64,000 nt of DNA from Oscillospiraceae bacterium (GTDB lineage: Bacteria; Bacillota; Clostridia; Oscillospirales; Oscillospiraceae): the NCBI GenBank assembly GCA_902795045.1, contig CADBJU010000001.1:62001-126000 (forward strand), read 5' to 3'. Shown here piece by piece: positions 15,480 through 23,335 of the stretch (position 1 is its first letter; the number at the start of each line of letters is the position of its first letter). The notes below the pieces were generated by a model. The model was given only the letters and a program-made list of their open reading frames with translations. It did not search any database and had not been told where the DNA came from. A program made the position numbers and the translations under genes.

Positions 15480-15670
15480 TAGAATGGGGATGCAACCGGT
15501 CTGGCCGATACCTCCAAGGACTCCCGTCCGTGATTAAGTCTGCTAACCGGCTCCTCATTCGCAGCGTTCGTTTTACGCAGGTTGAACCGCGTGTTCGTGT
15601 GAATCACCCAGTAGATTGAATAGGCAATGAGAGAAGTCGATCTCGGCCGTTGCAATTCATTCAAAGGAGA
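15480..15670 (+). ncRNA. Candidate bridge RNA region of the IS110 element
   Basis: The non-coding stretch ahead of the transposase is GC-richer than the flanks and has several self-complementary words. IS110 elements encode their target-choosing bridge RNA in this position. No loop assignment was made, so this rests on position and family knowledge. Confidence 0.4.
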
Positions 15671-15677
15671 TAGTTTC

Positions 15678-16895
15678 ATGAACGCAGTTGGTATCGATGT
15701 TTCCAAAGGCAAGAGCACTGTCACGATTCGCCAGCCGGGCGATGTAGTTGTCCTGGCGCCACGGGATTACCGTCACACACAATCCTCCATCAATGATCTC
15801 ATCACCACCATCAAATGCTTGGAGGGTGAGACAAAGGTTTGTATGGAGCATACCGGCAGATACTATGAGCCGATGGCATCCTGGCTCTCGGCAGCAGGAA
15901 TTTTCGTCAGCGCCGTCAATCCCTGGCTCATCAAGGATTTTGGAAACGAATCCATTCGCACACCGAAGACGGACAAAGCCGATGCAAAGATAATTGCACG
16001 TTTTGCTCTTGACCGCTGGGCGAAATTGCCGCAATATAGTCGTATGGATGAATTACGAAACCAACTGAAAACCATGAATCGGCAATTCGGCTTCTACATG
16101 GATCAGAAGACCGCTATGAAGAACAATCTCATTGCGCTTCTCGACCAGACGTTCCCCGGAGCCAACTGCTTCTTCGACAGCCCTGCCCGCAGTGACGGCA
16201 GCCAAAAATGGGTGGATTTTGTCTACACCTACTGGCATGTGGATTGCGTTCGCAGCAAATCCCTTGAAGCCTTCACTGAGCACTATAAAAACTGGTGCAA
16301 GCGGAAGGGCTACAATTTCAGTGCCGCCAAGGCAGAAGAAGTCTATCTCGCAGCCGCCGATCTCATCGCTGTATTCCCCAAGGATGACTACACCAAGCTG
16401 CTGATCCGTCAGGCCGTTGCCATGCTTAATATTGCCTCCGAAACGGTGGAAACGCTTCGGATTAAGATGGATCAGACGGCGTCTCAGCTCCCAGAGTATC
16501 CTGTCGTCATGGAGATGGACGGCGTCGGTGCCACGCTGGGGCCGCAGCTCATTGCTGAGATCGGGGATGTTACTCGCTTTAAGCACAGAGGGGCTCTGAC
16601 GGCCTTTGCCGGTGTAGATCCTCGTGCGAATGAATCCGGAGATTACAAGTGCGTGAGCAACCCCACGTCGAAGAAAGGCTCGCCTCATCTGCGAAAAACG
16701 CTCTTCCAGATCATGGACGGTCTTATCCAGCGTTCTCCTGCAGATAACCCTGTCTATGCCTTCATGGACAAGAAACGAGCACAGGGCAAGCCTTACTACG
16801 TCTACATGACTGCCGGAGCCAACAAGTTCTTGCGAATCTACTACGGAAAGGTGAATGCTTACCTGTCTCCAACTGAGGGAGCAGAAGATTCCTAA
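15678..16895 (+). CDS. IS110-family transposase
   Basis: 405 residues. The N-terminal DEDD RuvC-like domain shows VGIDVSKGKSTV (first Asp), EHTGRYYEP (Glu) and TPKTDKADAK (Asp pair). The C-terminal Transposase_20 domain follows at about 275-390 (MDGVGATLGPQLIAEIGD, FAGVDPRANESG, SKKGSPHLRKTLF), with the serine used for strand transfer in this family. ATG 15678 follows AAAGGAGATAGTTTC; the in-frame extension to 15,627 is less likely. It appears intact. It sits between the initiator gene and the presumed origin and may have changed how they communicate. Confidence 0.95.
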   Translation: MNAVGIDVSKGKSTVTIRQPGDVVVLAPRDYRHTQSSINDLITTIKCLEGETKVCMEHTGRYYEPMASWLSAAGIFVSAVNPWLIKDFGNESIRTPKTDKADAKIIARFALDRWAKLPQYSRMDELRNQLKTMNRQFGFYMDQKTAMKNNLIALLDQTFPGANCFFDSPARSDGSQKWVDFVYTYWHVDCVRSKSLEAFTEHYKNWCKRKGYNFSAAKAEEVYLAAADLIAVFPKDDYTKLLIRQAVAMLNIASETVETLRIKMDQTASQLPEYPVVMEMDGVGATLGPQLIAEIGDVTRFKHRGALTAFAGVDPRANESGDYKCVSNPTSKKGSPHLRKTLFQIMDGLIQRSPADNPVYAFMDKKRAQGKPYYVYMTAGANKFLRIYYGKVNAYLSPTEGAEDS

Positions 16896-16930
16896 GCTTA
16901 TTACCATTCCTTTTCAGGCCAGCGTTCTGC

Positions 16931-17464
16931 GGTGGCCTTCTTTTCATGCCCGCTTTTCAACCTGCATGGACTTCACATTTTTCTGCAATTTCCTCTTGAC
17001 TTTTTATTTGCAGACTTGACAATTATATTCATTATAGATAGACTTCAAATAAAGAGATTGGTAAAACAGCTGGACTATATGGCTTCATGTGATAATATGG
17101 ACAAAACGGACTTTGCTAGTTTTTTTGCTAGGGGACAGATTGTACATAAAAGACAGAAAAATACAGTTTTCTTGATGCCGTGCGAGGACACAAAATAATG
17201 ATTGGAAACAAAAACTAGCAAGGAAAATGAACTAGCTGACAAACTAGCAAACAAAAAAGTTTTATTTAACATGAAATGAAAAAGTAAAAAAATATTCCCA
17301 TTTTCGACATCTAATGCGCGGAAATAATGCTTTGAACGGATTATAAGTACACGAAATCACGCAAACAGCAGAATACAAGTTCGAACTCCTCGAGGGCTGA
17401 AACCCCTTGATTTTCCTAGCTTTTTTTTGATATACTTGGCTAGAAAACTCGCAAAAACTCGCAA
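16931..17464. other. AT-rich repeat region, putative replication origin
   Basis: No convincing gene is seen. TTGCTAG occurs at 17,113 and 17,125; its complement CTAGCAA at 17,215 and 17,244; with variants at 17,232, 17,415 and 17,438. AACTCGCAAA repeats follow at about 17,447, 17,456 and 17,467. Such iteron clusters in AT-rich DNA near an initiator gene are typical of replication origins. Confidence 0.5.
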
Positions 17465-17497
17465 AAAAACTCGCATTCGGAAAAAGTGCGAGTTTTT
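17465..17497. terminator. Bidirectional terminator
   Basis: AAAAACTCGCA (17,465-17,475) pairs perfectly with TGCGAGTTTTT (17,487-17,497). The flanking A and T runs allow termination in both directions. Confidence 0.75.
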
Positions 17498-17512
17498 GAC
17501 CCTGTAGCTGTT

Positions 17513-17639
17513 CCCGCAACCGTTGTCAAATAACAGCCACCTGCACCACCGGGTGCGGGATCAAAAGGGCATCCAGAGCTTTTCCGTAGGTACGGCGTAC
17601 CGAAAGGTATGTTATAAGGAAAGGCTTTGGATGCCCTTT
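17513..17639 (+). promoter_or_regulatory. Structured 5' leader, possible riboswitch or attenuator
   Basis: CCCGCA (17,513-17,518) pairs with TGCGGG (17,554-17,559). A 22-bp stem (17,564-17,585 with 17,618-17,639) is complete if two G-U pairs are allowed. In its loop two hairpins exclude each other: GGTAC/GTACC (17,589-17,601) and TACC-GAAA-GGTA (17,598-17,609). The stem ends about 8 bases before the ribosome binding site of the aminotransferase fragment. It matches no riboswitch class I know. Confidence 0.55.
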
Positions 17640-17660
17640 CAAATTGAAGGAGGACTAACA

Positions 17661-17921
17661 ATGAATATCAAACCCTTTGCCGTGGAAGAATGGATGAACG
17701 CCTATGAGACAACGGCGCGGTACAACATCGCGGAGACCTGCGTAGACTCGATCTCGCTGGATACGCTGTTCGATCTCTGCGGGATCGACGGCGACGCGTT
17801 CCTGAGACCGCTTCGCGCCCGCCGCATGACCTACGGAGATATCGAAGGTGCTCCGGCCATGAAGGAGGGGATCACCCGGCCCTGCTTGAACAGGGACGCC
17901 GTATATGCAGGCAGCCCCTGA
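17661..17921 (+). pseudogene. Truncated class I/II aminotransferase (N-terminal fragment)
   Basis: From ATG 17661 (GAAGGAGGACTAACA upstream) about 70 residues match the N-terminus of a PLP-dependent aminotransferase (MNIKPFAVEEWMNAYETTA, IAETCVDSISLD, LTYGDIEG-like MTYGDIEGAP). The homology breaks at about 17,870; the remaining 16 codons to the stop at 17,921 are antisense to the neighbouring phosphatase remnant. No PLP lysine or other catalytic part remains, so the gene is dead although its leader and start look intact. The break coincides with the loss of the phosphatase C-terminus, so one event removed both. Confidence 0.75.
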
Positions 17922-18607
17922 ATGGCCTCCAGCCTCTCCTGACTGTCCGCCAGATTGAGGACAGCGCGGATGTTGTGCGTGGCAATATAGGCGCCCATCA
18001 GCTCGACCCTGCCGTATTCCGCATCGAAGGGCGACGAGCCTCGGTACAGCCGTCCCGGCTGAATGGCGCCGACTGTCACCTCACGCGCGTTGAGAAAGTC
18101 TTCGTCGGTCTGGCCCGGCGCTCTATAGGTTGCGTCATTGGTGTTGTAGGCTTCAAATTCCTCCCGGTATCGGCCCTTCTGTTCCAGGGTGATGACCGCC
18201 GTCTCGCCGGGCTCGATTCGGGCGGTCAGGTTCGGGTTGCGCGCGACGCCCCCGATAACCAGAGCGTTTTGAAACACCGTCAGGGCCACGTCATCCATTT
18301 TCCCATAGAAATCCGGGTAAAAGGGTATAGCCTTGAATTGATATCCGCCTGAGAAGACGACATCTACACTGTCGCCATACGCAAGGTCGATCCCGTTCAG
18401 GTCGAAGACGATGGCCCCGAACTGATTGATCCTTGTGACGGTCGCATGCACCGGCTCAAAGTCCCCGGCGTAGACGCCCGAGGCGCAGAACAGGAAGAGA
18501 AGGATCAGCGCCATCGCTGCCGCGATTGTACGCCTTGCCGGGTTGACGGCGATGTACACGCTGCTTTCGCGTGAGCTTTGCCCTTGAATATCTTCGTTCG
18601 TTTTCAT
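17831..18607 (-). pseudogene. Truncated secreted tyrosine phosphatase-like gene
   Basis: Starting at ATG 18607 (GGAAGCGGAGAGAGCC), the product has a membrane anchor or signal (AAAMALILLFLFCASGVYA), a beta-rich domain reminiscent of the SAM-hydroxide-adenosyltransferase C-terminus (TRINQFGAIVFDLNG, VVFSGGY) and the first part of a bacterial tyrosine phosphatase domain (RLYRGSSPF, RAVLNLADSQERLE). Homology stops at about 17,867 (LFKQGRVIP), before the HCX5R catalytic loop. The last 11 codons are unrelated sequence. It is therefore catalytically inactive. A good promoter still drives it. Confidence 0.7.
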
Positions 18608-18666
18608 GGCTCTCTCCGCTTCCCAGAGTATCTGATGTCTGCTTCCCGCACCGAATATCCCCATAA

Positions 18667-18695
18667 AATATAGCACAGGCGCTGACAGACGTCAA
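18667..18695 (-). promoter_or_regulatory. Promoter of the phosphatase remnant
   Basis: Reading minus, TTGACG (18,695-18,690), 17 bases, TATATT (18,672-18,667). Confidence 0.65.
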
Positions 18696-18841
18696 TCATG
18701 CGGGCCGAAAGAAACAACGGTGGATATCCGCATCTTTGGGGTGGAAATAAGAAGGCGGAAATGATATAATATACAAAATCGATCGGCTGCCCACCGGCAC
18801 CATACGGGACGCCGGAACCGGACAGAACAGGAGGCTTGTTT

Positions 18842-19618
18842 GTGAGAATCGTAGTGAAGGTAGGCACATCCACCCTGACGCACCCGAGCGGGCACATGGA
18901 CATCCGCCATGTGGAGACGCTGTGCAAGGTGCTCAGCGACGTGAAGAACGCGGGGCATGAGATCGTCCTGGTCTCCTCCGGCGCCATCGGCATGGGCGTG
19001 GGGAAATTAAACCTCCGGCAGCGCCCGACGGATATGGCCACCAAGCAGGCCGCCGCCGCGGTGGGGCAGTGTGAGCTCATGTACGTCTATGACAGACTCT
19101 TCGGCACCTATAACCACACCATCGCCCAGATCCTGCTCACCGGTGAGGATCTGCGGGACGAGGAGCGCTACCGCAATTTCTCCAACACCGTCGGAAGGCT
19201 TCTCGAGCTCGGCGTGCTGCCGGTCATCAACGAGAACGATACCGTCTCCACCGTGGAGATCGCCGTCGGCGACAACGACACCCTCGGCGCGCTGGTGGCG
19301 GTGAGCGTGAAGGCAGACATGCTGCTGATCCTCTCGGATATCGACGGCCTCTATACAGCCGACCCGCGCCGGGAAAAGACGGCGCGGCTCATAAGCGAGG
19401 TGCTGGAGATCACCCCCGAGATGCGCGAAAGCGCCGGGGGCGGGGGGACGGCCCTTTCCACCGGCGGCATGGCGACAAAGCTCACGGCTGCCGGGATCTG
19501 CATGGACGCCGGCACCGACATGTTCATCCTCAACGGCGCAAAGCCGCTGCTTATTTATGAGGCACTGGAAGGGAAACCCGTCGGGACAAAATTTATCGGG
19601 AGGAAGGATACGCCATGA
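18842..19618 (+). CDS. proB: Glutamate 5-kinase
   Basis: 258-residue ProB, which phosphorylates glutamate in the first step of proline synthesis. The amino-acid kinase fold is complete: KVGTSTLTHP, LVSSGAIGMGVGKLN, NENDTVSTVE, GDNDTLGALVA, LSDIDGLYTADP and GGMATKLTAA. There is no C-terminal PUA domain, as in many Clostridia. The start is GTG 18842, seven bases after AGGAGG; a TTG at 18836 is too close to that site. A TATAAT (18,765-18,770) lies upstream without an obvious -35. The stop overlaps proA by four bases. Confidence 0.96.
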   Translation: MRIVVKVGTSTLTHPSGHMDIRHVETLCKVLSDVKNAGHEIVLVSSGAIGMGVGKLNLRQRPTDMATKQAAAAVGQCELMYVYDRLFGTYNHTIAQILLTGEDLRDEERYRNFSNTVGRLLELGVLPVINENDTVSTVEIAVGDNDTLGALVAVSVKADMLLILSDIDGLYTADPRREKTARLISEVLEITPEMRESAGGGGTALSTGGMATKLTAAGICMDAGTDMFILNGAKPLLIYEALEGKPVGTKFIGRKDTP

Positions 19619-20871
19619 AGACGACCCATGAGATCCTTAATGAGACCAAAGCCGCGCTGCCGCTGCTGACAGCGTCGAGAGAGAGGAAAAACGCGGCCCT
19701 GCTCGCCATCGCGGACAGGCTCATCGCGGAGCAAAACGACATCCTGGCCGCCAACCGCCTGGATGTGGAGGGCGCGAAGGACCGCTACGGCGAGGTGATG
19801 ATAGACAGGCTTACTCTGACGCCCGAGCGCATCGAAGCCATGGCACAGGGCGTGCGCGAGGTCGCGGAGCTTCCCGACCCGGAGGGCAGAGTGCTCCGGC
19901 GCGTGGTGCGCCCGAACGGGCTTGTGATCGAGAAGACCTCCGTGCCCCTGGGCGTGGTCGCCATCATCTACGAAAGCCGCCCGAACGTCACCTCGGACGC
20001 GGCGGTGCTGGCGCTCAAATCCGGCAACGCCGTCATCCTGCGCGGCGGGCGCGAGGCCTGCCGATCCAACGCCGCTATCGTCGCCGCCATTCGTCACGGC
20101 CTCGAGGACGCGGGCCTTCCCGCCGCCCTTGTGGGCTTTATTGAGGATACCTCCCACGCGAGCGCCGACGAGCTCATGCGGGCCGTGGGCTATGTGGACC
20201 TGCTCATCCCCCGGGGCGGCGCGGGCCTCATCCGCCGCTGCACCGAAAACGCGAAGGTCCCCTGCATCCAGACCGGCACCGGCATCTGCCATATCTTTGT
20301 CGACGAGACGGCGGACCAGGACAAGGCCCTTAATATCATCGAAAACGCCAAGGCCAGCCGCCCCTCGGTGTGCAACGCCGAGGAGGTGCTGCTGGTGCAC
20401 CGGAATATCGCCGCGGAATTTCTGCCGAAGCTCTGCGAGCGCCTCACATTGGCGCGCCGGGAAAAGGGGCTTGTCCCGGTCGAGCTGCGCCTGGATCCCG
20501 CCGCCGCGGCCATTATCCCCGGCACCCCGGCGGGGGAGCGGGACTTTGACACGGAGTTTCTCGATTACATCCTCGCCGTCGCCGTGGTGGACGACGCGGA
20601 CGCCGCCATCCGGCACATCGCCCTGCACTCCACGGGCCACAGCGAAGCCATCCTCACCGAAAACGATGCCAACGCAGAAAAGTTCACCCGCCTTGTGGAC
20701 GCCTCCTCCGTCTATGTAAACGCCTCCACCCGCTTTACCGACGGCGGCGAGTTCGGCCTCGGCTGCGAGATGGGCATCTCCACCCAGAAGCTCCACGCCC
20801 GCGGCCCGATGGGGCTCGAGGAGCTCAACAGCTACAAATACATCATCCGCGGCAACGGGCAGACACGCTGA
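19615..20871 (+). CDS. proA: Gamma-glutamyl phosphate reductase
   Basis: 418-residue ProA. It reduces gamma-glutamyl phosphate with NADPH to the semialdehyde, the second step of proline synthesis. Hallmarks are GVVAIIYESRPNVTSD, KSGNAVILRGG, the catalytic cysteine in TGICHIFVDE (about residue 222) and GEFGLGCEMGISTQKLHARGPMG-type C-terminal sequence. Full length for the family. It overlaps proB by ATGA, which fits the usual ProB-ProA complex. Confidence 0.97.
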   Translation: MKTTHEILNETKAALPLLTASRERKNAALLAIADRLIAEQNDILAANRLDVEGAKDRYGEVMIDRLTLTPERIEAMAQGVREVAELPDPEGRVLRRVVRPNGLVIEKTSVPLGVVAIIYESRPNVTSDAAVLALKSGNAVILRGGREACRSNAAIVAAIRHGLEDAGLPAALVGFIEDTSHASADELMRAVGYVDLLIPRGGAGLIRRCTENAKVPCIQTGTGICHIFVDETADQDKALNIIENAKASRPSVCNAEEVLLVHRNIAAEFLPKLCERLTLARREKGLVPVELRLDPAAAAIIPGTPAGERDFDTEFLDYILAVAVVDDADAAIRHIALHSTGHSEAILTENDANAEKFTRLVDASSVYVNASTRFTDGGEFGLGCEMGISTQKLHARGPMGLEELNSYKYIIRGNGQTR

Positions 20872-20903
20872 TACAATTATCATACACTAAACATGTATTA
20901 GTC

Positions 20904-21054
20904 GTAAGGGCCGACGCTTATCACGCGGCCCGGCAGCGAAATCTCAATAATACATATATCCCCGGCAAATTCGCCACGCATGTGCGTCTTTGCCGGGGAT
21001 TTCCACGCATTTTTAAGTTGCTCCGCACGGGCCGCCGGGGGCGTCGGCCCCTAC
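20904..21054. repeat. R1 inverted-repeat element, copy a
   Basis: MITE-like element with diverged left arm (GTAAGGGCCGACGC) and right arm ending GCGTCGGCCCCTAC. The central hairpin ATCCCCGGC/GCCGGGGAT (20,957-21,002) is shared with copies at 30,954, 39,347 and 50,715. Confidence 0.75.
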
Positions 21055-21111
21055 GCTGTCAATTGGCTTTTTTCACAGCCCCTTTTGACAAGGCACTGTT
21101 CGTGTCCGCGT

Positions 21112-22485
21112 TCAGATTTCCGGGAGGCTTGCCGCGGCGATGCTCTGGCCCACGCGGCGGGCCTTTTCGTCCGGCAGCATGACTGTGACCCTGGCGGCGA
21201 GCGCGGGGTATTCGTCCTTCACGATGCGGTTGCACTCGGCGATCAGCAGATCGCCGCCCACGCCGGAGGCCACGCGCCCGAGCACCAGCAGATAGCGCAG
21301 ATCGTAGAAGCTTGCGTACAGGGACAGGGTGTGCCCAAGGTAGGCGCCGATGGTGACGAAGATCTTCCTTGCGCCCTCGTGGCCCTCCTCCGCCAGCTTC
21401 TGCACGGCCTTGAGCTTGTCGGCAAGGCTCAGCGCGGGATCGAGCTCGATGCCCACCCGGGGGGCCAGGCGGATCACCGCGTCCTGGGAGAAGTACTTGC
21501 AGCCCACGCCGAAGTCGGTGGACCACTCGTCCTGCGGCGCGTCCGGCTGGAGGTCGACCGGGGCGAAGGCCAGCTCGTTGAACCAGCCGAGGATCTTGCC
21601 GTCGGGTGTGACATAGCCGGCGGCCTCGCTGGTGCCCATGGCAATGCCCATCACCGCGCCGGAACCCAGGCTCATGGCCCCGGCAAGCGCGGTCACGTCG
21701 CCGTCGTTTGCAACGACGATCGGCACGTCGCCGATCTCCTTCGCCGCGCGGTCATAGACGGTCTTGACCTCCTCGCGCCGCTCGCGCGGGACCTTGATGA
21801 AGAGGGAGGACACCATGGGGGCGTTGCCGACAAAGGTGCCCGCGGAGGATACGCCGATGGCGTCGACGCGCGGCATCTTGGAAGCGGCGGTCTTGAAGGC
21901 CTCGACGATGCCGTTATACTGGTACGCGGGGTCTGCCGACTGCTTGGGGAACCACACGACCTCCTCGGAATAGACGCTCACCCCGTCAATGACGGCGGAG
22001 ACCTTGCGGTCCGAGCCGCCCGCGTCAAAGCCGATGCGGCAGCCCTCGAGGTGCCCGCCGATGGACTTGGCCTGCTCATTTGACCTGGGGAAGTCCTTTT
22101 CCTCACAGGTCACCAGCTCGAAGGGCCGCTCGAAGATATCGTATTCAAAGTGCACATCAAAGTCGCGCTTTCCGCCCTCACGGTAGAGCTCCTTCAGTTT
22201 TTCGGCGGTCTCCTCGCAGCCGCAGATCGTGACCTTCCAGCCGCCCACGCTCCAGAGCAGGAATTTGACGTAGCGCTCCATATACCGCAGGTTTGCCTCC
22301 GCGTATTCCTCGCCGCGCAGGCGGGAGTGGAACACGGACACGCGCCCCTTCTCGCGCTCGAGCGCCACCTTGAAGGGCCGCTCGGCTCCCTTGAGATAGG
22401 CCTTGGCCCACACGCCGAAGGGGATAAAGCTCTCATCCAGCAGGGGCTTGTTTTTATAGTCATAGGAAATGCCGAGATAATTCAT
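21112..22485 (-). CDS. ROK-family sugar kinase-like protein
   Basis: 457 residues, longer than standard ROK kinases (about 300). The N-terminal 150 residues are a family-specific extension. Next come the ATPase core: phosphate-1 motif GFDAGGSDRKVSAVIDG (about 172-188), phosphate-2-like VVANDGDVTALAGAMSLG, the adenosine-side GIAMGTSEAAGYV and GVGGDLLIAECN near the end. The classical ROK zinc motif CxCGxxGC is not seen. Sugar phosphorylation is the family role; the substrate is not identifiable, but a nearby RpiR regulator and AGE-epimerase remnant suggest amino sugars. ATG 22485 follows TGAGGACACTACT. Confidence 0.82.
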   Translation of the reverse strand: MNYLGISYDYKNKPLLDESFIPFGVWAKAYLKGAERPFKVALEREKGRVSVFHSRLRGEEYAEANLRYMERYVKFLLWSVGGWKVTICGCEETAEKLKELYREGGKRDFDVHFEYDIFERPFELVTCEEKDFPRSNEQAKSIGGHLEGCRIGFDAGGSDRKVSAVIDGVSVYSEEVVWFPKQSADPAYQYNGIVEAFKTAASKMPRVDAIGVSSAGTFVGNAPMVSSLFIKVPRERREEVKTVYDRAAKEIGDVPIVVANDGDVTALAGAMSLGSGAVMGIAMGTSEAAGYVTPDGKILGWFNELAFAPVDLQPDAPQDEWSTDFGVGCKYFSQDAVIRLAPRVGIELDPALSLADKLKAVQKLAEEGHEGARKIFVTIGAYLGHTLSLYASFYDLRYLLVLGRVASGVGGDLLIAECNRIVKDEYPALAARVTVMLPDEKARRVGQSIAAASLPEI

Positions 22486-22541
22486 AGTAGTGTCCTCATA
22501 AATTCAGAAATATGGGTATCGGGTTAACGCAGCAGGAATCA

Positions 22542-22664
22542 GCTTTAGCCCCCCTGTCGAAAAGGGGGCTCCCGCGAAGCGGGTGGGGGATCCGCTGTTG
22601 TCCCGAGCCCGGATCAGCGGCTCCCTCCGTCACTTCGTGACACCTCCCTTTGCGAAAGGGAGGT
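22542..22664. repeat. R2 repeat element
   Basis: GCCCCCCTGTCGAAAAGGGGGC at the left and CACCTCCCTTTGCGAAAGGGAGGT at the right form stable hairpins around CCGTCACTTCGTGACA. It lies in the long ROK leader. Confidence 0.7.
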
Positions 22665-22792
22665 AAGACACACAGCAAGCTGCGTTAGGCCGATATGCAC
22701 TTTCAGAAATAACAGCATGGAAACCCATAATTTACCTCCTGTAAAAAATAATCCGTTCCGCGAGTGTCTTCGCCGCGGATTTTACGATTCAA

Positions 22793-22821
22793 ATTTTACA
22801 AAACTCCGCCGAGCTTGTCAA
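22793..22821 (-). promoter_or_regulatory. Promoter of the ROK gene
   Basis: Reading minus, TTGACA (22,821-22,816), 17 bases, TAAAAT (22,798-22,793). It implies a leader of about 300 bases carrying the R2 element. Confidence 0.7.
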
Positions 22822-22885
22822 CAACGTTCTGAAAGAATTTTTCACAAAACGCTATCTTGAAAGAAATTTTCCGTAATCACCAAAA

Positions 22886-22928
22886 CACAGCCCAGCTTTT
22901 TGGGCAAGTTGCCAAAAGCGGGGCTGTG
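22886..22928 (-). terminator. Terminator between the antisense RNA and the ROK gene
   Basis: CACAGCCC (22,886-22,893) pairs with GGGCTGTG (22,921-22,928), extended by CTTTT/AAAG inside. On the minus strand it is followed by TTTTGG. Confidence 0.6.
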
Positions 22929-22989
22929 AAAAAGTTTGCGAAATGTTACTTTTGCACGGGCAAGGCGCATGATCAAAATACAAAAACGG

Positions 22990-23018
22990 TTGACGTAATC
23001 CGTATTATATTGTAGAAT
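22990..23018 (+). promoter_or_regulatory. Promoter of peptide mRNA, copy 1
   Basis: TTGACG (22,990-22,995), 17 bases, TAGAAT (23,013-23,018). Predicted start near 23,025, giving an RNA of about 210 nt to the central terminator. Confidence 0.75.
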
Positions 23019-23110
23019 AAGCATGCCCGTAAGGGACGGTGAAGAGTAAACAACAAACACGCAGGCGGTTAGCTCCATCCCCCATCCGAAAAAGAAAGGG
23101 GGTGGTGTGT

Positions 23111-23224
23111 ATGCGCTTGACCTTCCACATAAAGAAGTGGACTGTGACGATTATCGTCTATGAAACTTCCAAGAAGGCTAAAGCCAAAAACACAAAAAAA
23201 GCAGCCGCCACTCCCGACAAGTGA
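23111..23224 (+). CDS. 37-residue basic peptide, putative type I toxin (copy 1)
   Basis: The peptide begins MRLTFHIKKWTVTIIV, a short amphipathic or beta-like hydrophobic segment, followed by a Lys-rich tail (KKAKAKNTKK) ending ATPDK. Its ribosome binding site GGGGGTGG (23,098-23,105) is complementary to CCATCCCCC just upstream (23,075-23,083), so translation should be blocked in the folded mRNA. The stop codon lies in the shared terminator. A second copy at 55,654 is 29/37 identical. The gene layout (weak translation, antisense RNA from a stronger promoter, 3' overlap) is that of type I toxins such as TxpA or Fst, but the peptide is not one of those families. Toxicity is inference. Confidence 0.75.
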   Translation: MRLTFHIKKWTVTIIVYETSKKAKAKNTKKAAATPDK

Positions 23225-23297
23225 CGGCTGTTTTGCAGCTTAGGCTGCAATAAAATAGCCAACCTGAGGAGCTAACCGTGTGCGTGGTTTGCTCTTC
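23195..23297 (-). ncRNA. Convergent antisense RNA, copy 1 (putative antitoxin)
   Basis: Predicted 100-nt RNA from the consensus promoter at 23,332-23,304 to the shared terminator. It contains hairpin TTGCAGC-TTAG-GCTGCAA (23,233-23,250) and overlaps the peptide mRNA 3' end by about 40 nt. The matching hairpin in copy 2 has different bases but keeps pairing. Confidence 0.7.
23202..23230. terminator. Shared bidirectional terminator, copy 1
   Basis: CAGCCGCCACT (23,202-23,212) pairs with AGTGACGGCTG (23,220-23,230) with one A-C mismatch. TTTT follows on plus and TTTTTTT on minus. Confidence 0.8.
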
Positions 23298-23303
23298 ACT
23301 GTT

Positions 23304-23332
23304 ATTATAAGGCCCTGACAGCGTTTTGTCAA
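23304..23332 (-). promoter_or_regulatory. Consensus promoter of antisense RNA, copy 1
   Basis: Reading minus, TTGACA (23,332-23,327), 17 bases, TATAAT (23,309-23,304): a perfect sigma-A consensus. Confidence 0.85.
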
Positions 23333-23335
23333 GCG

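Larger units (their letters stand above)
15454..16930 (+). mobile_element. IS110-family insertion sequence (ends approximate)
   Basis: The element contains the transposase at 15,678-16,895 and about 220 bases of upstream non-coding sequence. IS110 elements lack terminal inverted repeats, so I cannot fix the ends. A short perfect hairpin (TTCTTGAC at 15,433-15,440 with its complement at 15,446-15,453) lies just outside the presumed left end and may be part of the target. Confidence 0.55.
23038..23300. repeat. Inverted arms enclosing type I TA-like locus, copy 1
   Basis: The left arm (23,038-23,076, GGTGAAGAG ... GGTTAGCTCC) recurs inverted as the right arm (23,268-23,300). Each arm is the 5' end of one of the two convergent transcripts, so both RNAs start with nearly the same sequence. 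Confidence 0.85.

Noticed and set aside
16932-17198. 88-codon frame right of the IS110 transposase
   Set aside because: Low-complexity AT-rich sequence without a ribosome binding site, in a region better explained as an iteron-like origin.
17375-17410. tRNA-like TTCGAACTCC word
   Set aside because: No acceptor, D or anticodon arms can be formed around it.
19555-20883. 442-codon minus-strand frame opposite proA
   Set aside because: High GC content keeps the complementary frame open; the His/Arg/Gly-rich composition is that of a shadow.
20980-22083. 367-codon plus-strand frame opposite the ROK gene
   Set aside because: GC shadow beginning in an R1 repeat; the ROK protein on the other strand has clear motifs.
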